Positions 20,860-32,610 of a DNA stretch of 64,000 bases are shown piece by piece. The stretch lies in assembly GCF_038396675.1 (NCBI RefSeq), contig NC_088926.1, forward strand, positions 39,597,501 through 39,661,500, read 5' to 3'. This stretch comes from Hydra vulgaris (taxonomy: Eukaryota; Cnidaria; Hydrozoa; Anthoathecata; Hydridae). Every line of letters begins with the position of its first letter. The stretch's first letter is position 1. A program made the position numbers and the translations under genes. The notes under the pieces are model-generated. The model worked only from the letters and a program-made list of their open reading frames with translations, had not been told where the DNA came from and did not search any database.

Positions 20860-22780
20860 TTGTACATTTTTGTTGCTTTTTTTGATGTTTTTAACAGCTG
20901 TTCAGATGGTTTCCATTGAAAACACGATATAGTAGCCTCGGGAAACATTGTTTTCATAGCTAAAATACTTGATAATGTCCCATCCAACTTTAATGCTGAT
21001 CTCTCAAGACATTTGTTTTTTTTTTACAATACTAAACAATTGTTCTAACTCAGCGTTACGGTGGGGAATAATGAGAACAAATTCAGCTATTTTTGGTAGC
21101 AGTTTAAAACGTTTAACTAAAGTTTTGGGAATAACCGTTTTTGAAATATGGTAACATAAAACGTCAATTCTGTAGTGAAATAAAGGTTCACCTCCAATAT
21201 CGTCAAGAACCTTTTCAGGTATCTTAGCTTCCTCAAAAACATTATCATCAAAATCATTGTTCTTTAAAATCTGATAATCGCTATACTCCTCATACAATTC
21301 ATCAGGTTTGATACCATTCATCAAGTGTGGAAACCGGTCATAAAAATACTGAACTTGCTCCCACTTTGAGTTTTCACGGTCTAAAACATCCACCCAACCA
21401 GCATTAACAATGAAATCGTCATTAAGAGGAAATTTGTGCTTAATATATTTAAGAGACGACTTAAAAAAATAGTAAGCAGCATCATGAAATTCTTTTGTTT
21501 TTGTGAAATATCTCCTGTTTCAAAGCCTGAGTTTTTGTTTTGTTAGAACTCCAAGATAAGTATCTTGAGTATCAATATAATTTTTAGAATCTTCTAAGTC
21601 TATTTCTAAAACCGATGAAATGTTGTTCAGTTTCAATCAGACTTTCCATTGCTGATTTTAGACAATGAATTGTTGGCTCTTCTCACTGCAATAGTAGATT
21701 GAAATGTAAAAACAAAGGTAATGCTGAAGTTAGAAAAAACATTGCTGGTTCCAAAATTGGATTATGAAATTTGTCATATAAACGCTTAAACCTTTCATCA
21801 GCAAAACTTTCACTTGAAAAATAAGCTTTCAGGTTTGTATTCTTGACAATAGCTCTTGAAATACATTTCTCTAAAGATAGCCATCTAACTGATAGATGCT
21901 TTAGAATGCCTTGATATTCTTGATTACAAAATTCGAAGTACTCTCTCAATTTGCCTTTTCGTTTTACACTCTTATCAAACCAATAGTACAAGTCAATCAT
22001 AACATTTTCGACATTTAATGCAATATAATCACACAAAATATCATGTGCTTTACTAGCAGCTAAGTGTGTAAGATGACAAGGGCAGCCACCAATAAAGATA
22101 TGATTATTTTTTTCTAAAAATCTTGGTGAAACTGAATTTCTTTTTCCAATCTGATTGGAAGTTTAAGTGTTGATAATACAAACTCTATGATTCAATCATA
22201 GAGTTTGTATTATCAACACTTAAACTTATGCAATTTTCCCATGGAATTTCTTATACTTCAAATTTTTTTTCTATAGAAGAAAAGATAACAGCAGTCTTTG
22301 CACAATCAACTCCAGATGTTAAGCACATATCAAAGAAATGACATGTTATTGTTTTTGAGCGGTTAGCATCAAATATTTTGATACGTATAGGATTCATCTT
22401 ATCAATGCCAGAGTCATTCGATCCATCTGTGCCTAAGGAATATGGATAAACTTTACAATGTTCTACAATGTAATTTCTACAATGTGGAGCAAATGATTAG
22501 TTTATAATAGCTATTGTCTTAGTTCGACTTGCTGCGTACCTCTTGGCAATTTTACTGTCTGGAAAAACCTCTTTAAAAAGAGATGTAAGATGATCGGAGG
22601 TGGTAAAGAAATGTGCTGAACCAAAAAATTTGTTACCATGACCTCAGCATTAATTACTTGATTATCTAATGTTGTGTCAGTTTTTAAAAAGTTATTTAAA
22701 GAAGTTTGCTTTTTTAATGCAATAACATTTGCTTTGAGACTGTTTTTTTTTGCAATGATCAGATACATCTTTAACTCCTT
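20860..22780 (-). pseudogene. hAT transposase relic
   Basis: N-terminal part: LKKQTSLNNFLKTD (22511-22768). Middle: CISLSVDNTNSMI, then IGKRNSVSPRFLEKN in another frame, GGCPCHLTHLAASKAHDILC, and NVENVMIDLYYWFDKSVKRK (21683-22036), with LSVRWLSLEKCISR as the hAT RW box. C-terminal part: ISKTVIPKTLVKRFKLLPK and IIPHRNAELEQLFSIVKK (21004-21393), the hAT dimerisation region. Several frameshifts and stops break it, one of them produced by the inverted duplication at 22159-22227. A family-typical length would be about 600-700 residues. Confidence 0.8.
22159..22227. repeat. Perfect 34-bp inverted duplication with 1-nt loop inside hAT coding sequence
   Basis: Arms 22159-22192 and 22194-22227 are exact reverse complements around a single C. 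On the coding strand the frame VDNTNSMI is followed by the inverted copy, and GKRNSVSPRFLE then resumes after a second small palindrome (TTCCAATC-A-GATTGGAA). In intact relatives these two peptide segments are contiguous, so the inverted copy is an insertion. Confidence 0.93.
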
Positions 22781-23419
22781 GATGATGACAAGTTAGTTTT
22801 TTAACACACGGAACAAAGTAAAATTGGTAAATATTACCTTTAGCAGCCCTAACAGGGTAATCTTGGCACCATGTTAAATTAAATTTGCATTAATATGTTT
22901 GCTTTGACGCCATTTTTAAAAATTTGGATTTGATTTATAATATAAAAAAACTCATGTTTAAAGCTATTTATAAGTCGGAGCCGGTTTTATGATCTGTTTT
23001 TTTCACTTAATATTCATTAGTTTTTGATGTAATCACAATCTTTTTCAGAATATATATTGTTATTATTTTAAGCTAAAATATTGAGAGTAAATTGAAAAAA
23101 AAAATTTTTTCGGAAAATTTTTAAAATTTACCGTGAGAATTTTGGATCAATCGTGAGACCGTGAGATTCGTTATAAAACCGTGAGTCTCATGGTAAAACT
23201 GTGAGAGTTGGAAGGTCTGTCAGATGTTTATCAACTTTGAAAAACAAACTACAAATTGTTTTTGTTTTTGAACATGCAACACATAAATGAGAGAAACACA
23301 GTTTTTTAAGATATACAACAACATTTGTATGAAAAATTATGAATACAAAACATTTAAATCTGTAAAAATAGAAAATTTGTGAACACTTCAGTTCATTACT
23401 TATATAATGTACGCCGTGT

Positions 23420-23520
23420 CTGCATGCCCGGCAGCCGGGTAGTAAAAACGAAAAGCCTACATGCCCGGCAGTTCAAGTACGCATGCGCTTCTTTTTATAA
23501 TTAAAAATGCCGGGTAGATT
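23420..23520. repeat. Cluster of GCCCGGCAG / TGCCGGGTAG motifs
   Basis: TGCATGCCCGGCAGCCGGGT at 23431, ACATGCCCGGCAG at about 23459 and ATGCCGGGTAG at about 23506. The same motif occurs at 28037-28077 (TGCCGGGTGG, GCATGCCCGGCAG) and 30467-30530 (GCTGCCTGGCAT, ACCGGGCAGT). It looks like the terminus of one transposon family whose copy was split by the LINE at 23522-27960. Confidence 0.5.
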
Positions 23521-23679
23521 TAAATCAAATCAATCAAATCAAATCAAAATTTATTGACAGGTTCAAGGCCCAATATAATAAATATACAATGGGTAAAATA
23601 AAATGGATTAGAACAAAACAAAGACTATCGCACTTGAATATAAACAAAACCCAAGAAAAAAAAAAAAGAAACTAAAGCG

Positions 23680-26620
23680 TTATAAATATAACTCAGCTCT
23701 CCATTTAAACATCAGTGGAGGCAGCAAGAACCTGTCAGAGTTAACAAAAGCTTTTATGACGAGGTTCTCACTATTCTGCAGCAGTAACAGTGAGGAGTAT
23801 TGTTGCTTGCGAATTACAACATTAAGCGAATGGGCACCATGTTTCACAAATAATTCTCTTGCACTGTTCCATGGTGGCTTGTTTAATATCAAGCGAAGTG
23901 CATTATTATATGCAACACATAGGCGATGGAATGAGTCTTTTCTCCAAAGATACTACAGCTGACATCCATAGATTAGGCTGCAAAAGGCATTAAATAACAT
24001 GATCTTTGTTTGTATCTGTGTAGAGCTGAACTTTCTACGGATGAGGTTAGCTTTAGCATAGATAGAACGCACGTGTTTTAAAATACCTTTGTCATCCTGC
24101 ATATTGTTTGAGATCAAGTGACCCAGATATTTATAATGACTAGAGTATGTGAGAACCATGCCAGATAATGTGAAACTCGGGCTATTTATAAGAGGTTAAT
24201 AAATTTCAAAAAACATTATTTGAGACTTAATATTGTTATAAACTATATCATGTTTCACAGCATAGCTGGAGCATAAATCAAGTAAGATCTGGAGACCTTT
24301 GGCTGAGGGTGCACATAGGACAATATCGTCAGCATAAAGAAGATGGTTAACAAGAGAAGGACCCAAGCAACAGCCTACGGTAGTTTTATTGAGTAAAACA
24401 CTAAGATCGTTAATATGTATATTAAATAGAAGAGGAGACAGTACACCTCCTTGTCGCACTCCATTACTGATATTATATGTTTTGGAAAATATTCCACCCT
24501 AAAGGATCTGAGCTCTTTGACCAACATACCAGACAATAAGTAAGCGTAAACTTACACCAGAGATAATTTTAGATTTTAGAATTTTAGTTTCGTAAATAGT
24601 GTATCAAAGCGAACTCTATCAAAGACTTTACTAATGTCAATAAATGCCACATGCATATTTGAGCCATGTGATAGGTAAAAATTTAAAATATCTTTTTAAA
24701 TAAGAATTGGCATAAAAGTGCTATGGTTTTTCTTAAATCAGAATTGGTTTGGAGTCCCAGTGAAACTTTCATTAATGCGCGAGACAAAAATACGTTCCAA
24801 AATCTTGGAGAAAATTGTCACCAAAGCAATTGGACAATAATTAGCAGAATCGGAGATGTCACCATTCTTATTCTTTAACCACAGGAGAAATAACAGAGTG
24901 TGAAGCACCAATAGGCATGTATCCATGGCAAAGCATGGAGGAAAAACACAAAGATAAAATATTAAAGTAATTTGGACTAGCATAGAGATAATGCTCCAAC
25001 TGAAGTCCAAAATGGTCAGCTGCTTTTCCACAGGACATACGATTTATGATAGATTGGATTTCATCAGGAGTGACAAGAAAGGCATCATCTTTAAGAAGAT
25101 TACAGTGTTTAACTATAAAGTTGTTATTTTGCAGCATGCAATATAAATGCAAGCCAGCATGCATTTATATTGCATGCTGGCTTGACTGAGTTGAACAGGG
25201 TGGAATAGTTATTATACCACATGTGGCATACATTATCAGGACCTGAGGCAGAGTCAATAGAAGGTGGAAGACTACATTTATCGCTGCGAATAGAAGTCAC
25301 GATAGACCAGAAACTGGTATAGTTCTTATTCGCTAAACTGTTTGCCAGCTTTTCTGCTTTTATAGTATCTTCGTTTTTTTTGCAGAAACGAATGGCATAT
25401 TTATATAAGGCTCTTGAATTTTTAAAAAGATTGAAGATTGGGCCAAATTTTGGTTTATTATAGCTAGGCCATAAGCAGAACGCATCTTTAGCAGCCTTAT
25501 GAGCATCTTTAACATAATCTGTCCAACCTGTCATAGGTTGTTTTCTATTTAAACTTGATTTAGAATAATTAAAACACTGAGATGAAGATTGAGTAAGACA
25601 TTCATTCAGAATATTGTACAGGTGGTTAATCTGCTTAACATGCTCATGTCAGTTACAATGTACATTACAACAGTTAATTACTTCAAACTGACCCCCGTTA
25701 ATTGAAGACACTAAGTTAGACACAGTGGAAGTATACTCCTTTATCATAATGATCAACAAAGCATTAAAATTTATTTTAGGAGATCTTGTCGAAGTAGGGT
25801 GAGCAGTATAAGAAGAAGATATATAAATTTTAAACGAGATATCAAACGCTAAAGGTAAATGATCAGATGAACTAGTTGACTGAATTATTTTGAACTCATT
25901 AACATTGCATAGAAAACTTTGGGAGACAAGGCAGTGATCAATCCAAGAAGAGGTGCCCCATGCTTCACTAACAAAAGGTAAAGGAATCATGTGGAAGACA
26001 GATTTCAGCTGTAATAAGATGTTCATCTGTACAAAAATCAACTAGGAGACTGCTACATGGAGACCAAAATCTTGGATCACAATTAAAGTCACCAGTAATA
26101 ACAAATTTACCATTTAAATCTGAAATAAGAGCTGAAAGACTACCAAGGCATTCGAGATACTCATCAACATTCTCATATGAATCACAAGGCATGTAAACAT
26201 TGATAATTGTGAACTTATCAGAGAAGTTATTTACAAGTTGAATAGCAACAGACCATGAATCATCGGTAGTAACAACTCGAGTTTTGCACAAGACAGAATC
26301 ACGACACAGGATAGCAACACCACCAAATGGTCTGCCGCGAATAAAACCTGCTGAAGAATCAGTTGGAGACACTCCAAAGCCAAAAAAGCCAGGTACAATG
26401 TTGTTCAAGAAACTAAGTTCAGTATTGAGTAACCAAATCTCTTGGAGACAGATGATATCATATGTTGTAGACAAGAGTACTAATTCGTGTGTAGAACTTT
26501 GCACACCACGACAATTAAAACTACAAATCCTTACTGGAAATTTCAAAGAAACGACGCACAAGCGCATTTTCTGGCCATTTGCTACAGTCGTAGAGCCTGA
26601 CAGCGTCTCCAGCAGATACA
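23680..26620 (-). pseudogene. LINE ORF2: endonuclease and reverse transcriptase
   Basis: APE-type endonuclease: ICSFNCRGVQSSTHELVLL, YDIICLQEIWLL (catalytic Glu), FVITGDFNCD, then SWIDHCLVSQSFLC and SSSDHLPLAFDIS (SDH catalytic His) between 26620 and 25700. RT: CGKAADHFGLQLEHYLYA, ANYCPIALVTIFSKILERIF, MRQGGVLSPLLFNIHINDL, then LLYADDIVLCAPSAKGLQIL (the YADD catalytic pair, 24196-24459), HYKYLGHLISNNMQDDKGI, and a C-terminal tail to 23680. At least six frames are needed to read it, so it is dead. The break at 25132-25179 is an inverted duplication. Confidence 0.85.
25132..25179. repeat. Perfect 19-bp inverted repeat within LINE ORF2
   Basis: CAGCATGCAATATAAATGC (25132-25150) and its exact complement (25161-25179) around a 10-nt loop. 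The loop sequence AAGCCAGCAT is itself partly complementary to the right flank (ATGCTGGCTT). The reading frame of ORF2 changes across it. Confidence 0.93.
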
Positions 26621-27880
26621 GATACTTTAAAGGAAGAGTGATATTTACTTGTGACAATTTTTAAACAAGTGGCTTTCGTTTTAAATGTTATGTTGATAAA
26701 TTCAGCTAATTCTTCAGTAGAGGCAGTTGGCAATAAACGAGAGACAAATATAGAAGTAGTTTTAGAGCAATCATACGAAGAAAGTGGTTTTGGCATACAT
26801 AAATTGTTTAGAATTTTCCAGAACTAATAAGCACTTTTTGCTTTCGCTTTTTCTTTAGATAAGTAACAGTTTGGAAATCAACAGGGTCCAATACTGGTTG
26901 AGAGGTCTCATTTGATAAAGGATGACCAGATAAATGAAAATCGTTACCACAGTTATTAGCAAGATCAACAAGTACGTGCATATCAGTAATTGATTCCTTT
27001 GATATCGAATTTAGCTCAATTTTGTTAGTTGAATTAGATGAAGAATTAACTTGAGTTTGAGGGTAGGGATCAAGGATGGTTGATTTTATATTAGCAGTTG
27101 GAAGGAATGGCCAGTCATTGACAGGAAGTTGGGTCTGCTCGTCATAAATAGAAAGTTGGGTCTGTTTGTGTTTTTTGTTAATGGGTTTAACAGGTTTCTC
27201 AAGATCAGGGAATAAATTATGTAACCTTTTACTGATTGACTCAAATAATTGATTCGAAAAAGATTTTAGCTCAATAGTCATATTATTAACTAGCTCAGTC
27301 AGATACGAAGCAAGGGTAGCACATTCAACAGAGTGAGAACTTGTGGAATTTAAGTTGCTATTTACATTTATTGGATTACCTGTGGCACAAAGATTAAGAA
27401 TGTCAGCCTGCATGCGGTGTATCTGCTGCAATATAGTAGTGACATCCATGTAATCAGTATCCATTATCATTAATTCAGGACATTTTATGTCGGTAGCATC
27501 GGTAGGAGAAGTTATGTCAAGCATCAGTCTACAGATTTCTTGGACATCTTTCAATTTTTATCGGGACCTTTATGTTTCAACAAACGCTTGGATTCAGTTA
27601 TCTTTTTAACAAGATCTATTGACAAAAGCGTTGAAAGTGCTACTTCAATTTCTTCGTCAGTAAAGAAGCGAGAAACAATCTTAACCAAAACTTCAAAGGG
27701 CAGAGTATCAACTTTGTTGAAGACATAACATAAGAGCTCATTAACAATGATAAAGTCCTTGCATAGCGTGGTATCAGTAAGATTATTACAAGCTTTCAAA
27801 TGTGAATTATTTTTTCGTCTATCAATTCCAGCAAGTTTCTTTACCATTTTAATTAAAAAATATAGAGCGAGAGTAAACAA
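26521..27880 (-). pseudogene. LINE ORF1
   Basis: Probable start MVKKLAGIDRRKNN at 27847. The first segment (27551-27847) is separated from the next (26808-27554) by a one-base loss (GPDKN then LKDVQEICRLMLD). The middle is Ser/Thr/Asn-rich with a basic stretch KKKRKQKVLI. The third segment (26521-26796) has TSIFVSRLLPTASTEELAEF and CLKIVTSKYHSSFKVSVS, an RRM-like fold region typical of ORF1 nucleic-acid-binding proteins. Frameshifts between all three parts. Confidence 0.7.
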
Positions 27881-28069
27881 TCAAAGAGTTAAAATTTGGC
27901 TGCCATTATTTTTATTATTTAAAGCATGGCCGGCAGCCATATTGCGTTCACGCAAAAAACAATAATATCTGCAACTGCATTAGAATATTCTATCTGCCCG
28001 TCAGTAGAATAAACTAATATATGTTTTTATGTTAAAAGTGCCGGGTGGATTATATATGCAGAAACTGCA

Positions 28070-28155
28070 TGCCCGGCAGCATATTTTGAAACCCTATACA
28101 GGCTCAGAATCGACAGAAATATGAGCAATCTGATTCGCTGATTTTGGAAGAGAGG
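28070..28155 (+). repeat. Left terminal inverted repeat (about 86 bp)
   Basis: GCCCGGCAGCATATTTTGAA, ACCCTATACAGGCTCAGAAT and CAATCTGATTCGCTGATTTT occur here and, inverted, at 30395-30484, with only about six mismatches over the full length. Confidence 0.92.
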
Positions 28156-29294
28156 CACGTGCGTATTTGTTGAAAAATATATTTGTTGAAAAATATCTAA
28201 GCAGATTATTAAAAAAAATTTCGTAGTTATGATTAGCTAAGTTTATCAATACAAGTTTTGTATTAGGAAATTTATTTTATTTTAGTACTCTTCAGAGTAT
28301 TTAAAAGGTATCAAAATCTAATTGTACAAGTGAATTTTCACTCGTAAAAATCTCAAAATTTCAATAAGGTTTACCTTGATGATGGAGGTTTTATCTGTTG
28401 TTAATTTAAAGAAATGGAAAAAAAATGTATGTGTTGAAGTAAATTTGAAAAGATTTATAAATGCATTTCTCGTAAAATATGTTTTTGGCCTTGAAGCATG
28501 CTCAAATACAAAGTTTGTATACAATTGTACGAGACTACTTGTGAATTACTTTTGCATATAAAGGTTATATGCAGTTTTACCAGACTACTGGTGAAGAACT
28601 TTATTTATAAATTGATTTATATGTTAATTATAAAGAGTTGAACATTGGAGTTTTTAAATAAAGAAAATTTTTACTGATTTCAAAACTAGCTTACATGTTC
28701 CATGTCATTTATATGTTTGTCTACTGAACAGTAATTTTTGTACAGTTAAACACTCACATTAAAGCAAGAAAGATTATTGAAGTCTAATAAGTTAACCAAA
28801 TAAAAGTGGATTATGGCAAATGATTGTGGCATTGTTTGTATTGTAATAATTGAAAAAAAAAAGATTTAAAAAACCAAACTAAGTGTTCAAAATCAAACGT
28901 TATAATGAAAGAAGAGTAATAAAAAAATACAAAAAAAAGAACAAAATTAGTTGTCATGCTATGAATATTTTTTTATTATCAAATGTTTTTAGTATATATA
29001 AACTCTTGAAACATTTAGCTTGAGTTTGCATGTGGCCATTTTGCAAGATTTCTAAATGTGTTTCTCGTCAGATGTAATGTCCATGTTCTATAAAACATGA
29101 TCAATACAAAGTTTATATGCATATGCAGTCTAGACTACTGGTAAAGTACTTAAAGTATGCAAAGTTTAAACTTTAAGCTGAGATGGAGGTTGTTCTAAGC
29201 TCTTTACTGCATCTTTATACCAACTTGTTAATTATAAATATTTAAACATTTAAATTTTTGGAAAAAGAAAATTTTTACAGATGTTTTTTCAAAC

Positions 29295-29365
29295 TAGCTT
29301 ACATGTTCCATGTAAATGGAACATGTAAGCTACTTTTTTTGAATTTCACAGAAATTCAAAAAAAG
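29295..29365. repeat. Two adjacent hairpins
   Basis: TAGCTTACATGTTCCA with its complement (29295-29332, loop about 4-6 nt) is followed directly by CTTTTTTTGAATTTC with its complement (29333-29365, 3-nt loop). In the sister unit at about 28685 the same AGCTTACATGTTCCATGT is followed by unrelated sequence, so the inverted arms here are additions. Confidence 0.9.
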
Positions 29366-30394
29366 CACACTCGATTATATTGGTTATACCAAAGATTACA
29401 TAATAAAACTATTCATAAAATTTGGAAATATGAAAGATAAATAGTTTTTTGGTTCATTTTTTTTTCCTTCAGGAGTATATAGTGTTAAATAAATTGATAG
29501 CATAATGAATGAAAAATTTATCAAACTTTGTTGCTTTATTTGATATTATTTACCATCAGTTGCTATCAAAGGTAAACATTTCTTACCAATTATAGAATAC
29601 AATAATGAATATGTATATATTTTTTTTTACACTTAGTTTTTCATAAAGGTGTGGTAAGTTAAGAGTTATTCCTTTTTGTAATCAGTTAGCTATATCAAAA
29701 CACACTTGTGGATATCAGGTTATAAATTTTTTCTTATAGCTTATTATGCTACAATGCTTTGTAATCTTTTATTACTATACATTACCAAAGGCAATCTAAA
29801 TCAGCTCTTGCTCACAATTGCTTTTATTTTGAGAGTGTTGTAAATTATCTGGGCTAGTTAAATAATCAATATTCTCAAACTTAAAATGTTTTAGTGATGT
29901 ATACAATTTATATATGGGAATAATAAGGGTAAAAATCTGAAAAGAAATTAGATTCTTTTTAAAAATAGTTTTCTTGCTATATAATAGGAATAATGGGAAC
30001 TTAATTTGAAAATACTTATATCAAGTTAACAATATTCAATTGATATTACAAGGTAAATTTTAAAACTGTTTCATTCTAAAGAATCACAGCATAGTTAAGT
30101 TTTATCATCTGGTTTATAGTTTGTTACAATGGTTGTCATTTTTATATCTTAGAGTTATAAAAACCATTAGGAAAACAAACTAAATTTTTTAAATCTAAAT
30201 TTTTAAGAAAATATTATGAAAATCACGGATGTTTTGAGTTGTGAAGTTTTGTAAAAATATAAGTACTATATTGTACAAAATTATATTTAAAAAATCATAC
30301 TTTTTTTGTTATTATTATTTGGGAATTACGCAGTTTCACTTTCATTAATCAATACGTTTTTTGACATTTGTTTTGATTTAACCTTAGGCGCAAA

Positions 30395-30484
30395 AGCCTC
30401 TCTTTCAAAATCAGCGAATCAGATTGCGCATATCTCTGCCTATTCTGAGCCTGTATAGGGTTTCAAAATATGCTGCCTGGCATT
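30395..30484 (-). repeat. Right terminal inverted repeat (about 86 bp)
   Basis: Inverted match of 28070-28155: AAAATCAGCGAATCAGATTG, then CTGAGCCTGTATAGGGTTTC and AAAATATGCTGCC. Confidence 0.92.
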
Positions 30485-30765
30485 TATATAAACTTAATAT
30501 AAAATATAAAAAAATAAAAACCGGGCAGTAATTTTAGTCTTAAGTTTTTCCATAGTCACAGGAATAAATAGTCTGGAAACAAACAACTGCTCTTTGTTTA
30601 AAGTTATTGTTCAAAAAACTACTCGTTCTTATTCTTCTGAAGGTGCACAGTAACTTAATTAAATAAATAAATCTCGTAGCGAATGTATTCATCTTGTATT
30701 TTTTTAGTTAAAATACATTTTGTTAATATTTATTCATTTAAGCCTTCGATTATTTTCGCTAACCA

Positions 30766-31342
<577 letters not shown>

Positions 31343-31388
31343 AGCTTCCGGTATACAATTATTACAGCACCATGTATTATTATTATTT

Positions 31389-31421
31389 ACTAGCAGTAAG
31401 TAACCCATAATACGGGTTATT
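31389..31421 (-). mobile_element. Possible solitary Helentron-like 3' end
   Basis: On the minus strand: hairpin CCCGTATTATGGG followed by TTACTTACTGCTAGTA. The third intronic copy near 3400 has the same plan, hairpin CCCGG...CCGGG followed by TAACTCATGCTAGT. No 5' end was found nearby. Confidence 0.35.
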
Positions 31422-32600
31422 AGTAATTAAATCATTTTTAACAATAAAAACACATTAATAACTTGATATATTATCTAAAAAATTAACTACAAATTTATCT
31501 ATAAATAACTTTTTAAGTTTGACTCCCTATTAACAATGTCATTGCTTATAGTTAACGACATAAAAATTTATTAAAATCAGTTAAGTTCTTTTTAAAATCT
31601 GTCACTACACAGCAGGTACCATTAAAGGAAAGTCAATTAAAGCCTGCAAATACCTAAAAAAAGAAATGAAAAAAAAAATTGCAATTATTGCAATTTTTTC
31701 TAGATAAGTATTATTTGCATTTTATTGTTAGTAGAATTAGGATAATATTACAGAAAATATAAAGAACATAAAAATAGCTATGACAGCCTAGTTCTTTCAA
31801 CACAAAACACAGTAAAAATAGTGCATCGCATAAGATATTTGTTAGCGCACATTACTATATATCTCCAGAATAATTAAAGTAGAAAAGATTATAAAAAGCA
31901 TAGACAATACAATGTAATAACACCACAACGTAAAAACATATTTTATTAACTAAAATACTTAAATTACTTTGAAAAAATTTTTTTTATTTGTTACAATATT
32001 TAATTAATCCAGGGACAGTTATAGTTATTATTTTGAACAATTATATCATAACATGGCAAGGAACTCATAAGATATTTCTTATAAATGGTCATTATCAATT
32101 GTGGTATTACAGGGTTTCTACTATTAATACTGAGGCTAAAAGTAAATAAAGTTGTGAATAAATACGATTTTCAAAACAAACATGACTTATATAGTTATAT
32201 TTTAATCATCAAATAATATTTGATTAGATATATTTAATATCAGCAAGTAATATTTAATAAGCAAGTTATTTTTATTTGAAAATATTTTTTAACTTATTTT
32301 TAAGTATTTGATTTATTAGCAAATGAAATAATTATATATTAAATTTTTATTTGAAAAAGGATTTTATTAAATTTTTTTTGTACTATACAAATTTTGACTT
32401 GTGTTGTGCTGATATAAAATATTATTTTTAGCAGTGCATCTAATGCAATAGATTGTCATTGTTATTGGTTACTATCATACATTTTTTAATAATATAAAAT
32501 TTTAAAATTAGATGAAAATTTAAAGCTATTAAAATTATTTATAAACATTTCGAATAAATAAACTTGTATAAAAAGCAAATTAATGATTGTTTATTTAGCT
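31422..32600. other. AT-rich stretch without recognised genes
   Basis: No family motif, open frame above background or long repeat seen, apart from a small hairpin AAAAATTGCAA/TTGCAATTTTT near 31676. Confidence 0.6.
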
Positions 32601-32610
32601 CGTTTAATAC

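Larger units (their letters stand above)
20679..23219 (-). mobile_element. hAT element with terminal inverted repeats, 2.54 kb
   Basis: Left end CAGACCTTCCAACCTTTT at 20679; the right end, read inward, is CAGACCTTCCAACTCTCACA (from 23219). Both ends continue with repeated CCGTGAGAT/CGTGAGACT motifs (at least two near 20735 and four near 23150-23200), as expected for subterminal transposase-binding sites. The interior encodes a minus-strand hAT transposase. No matching 8-bp flanking duplication is present (TACTTAAT on the left, TCAGATGT on the right), so flanks may have been rearranged. Confidence 0.75.
23522..27960 (-). mobile_element. LINE, CR1/L2-like group, two ORFs
   Basis: A minus-strand element of about 4.4 kb with ORF1 at 26521-27880, an endonuclease/RT ORF2 at 23680-26620, and a 3' end of short GATTT repeats (GATTTGATTTGATTGATTTG on the minus strand, 23522-23550) in place of poly-A, as in CR1/L2-type elements. 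It is flanked on both sides by variants of AAAAATGCCGGGTAG (23503 and 28033), which could be a degraded target duplication or parts of the host transposon. Confidence 0.75.
28070..30484. mobile_element. Non-autonomous 2.4-kb transposon with long inverted ends
   Basis: Inverted ends of about 86 bp enclose 2.2 kb with no credible transposase. The interior is a diverged direct duplication of about 600 bp. The phrases AATGCATTTCTCGTA, CAATACAAAGTTT, ACTACTGGTGAAGAACT and AAACTAGCTTACATGTTCCA in the first unit (28380-28710) recur in the same order in the second (29050-29310). Small open frames on both strands (28318-28561) are AT-rich and lack family matches. Superfamily unknown. Confidence 0.75.

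Noticed and set aside
26284..26664. 126-codon plus-strand frame
   Set aside because: Antisense shadow of the LINE endonuclease.
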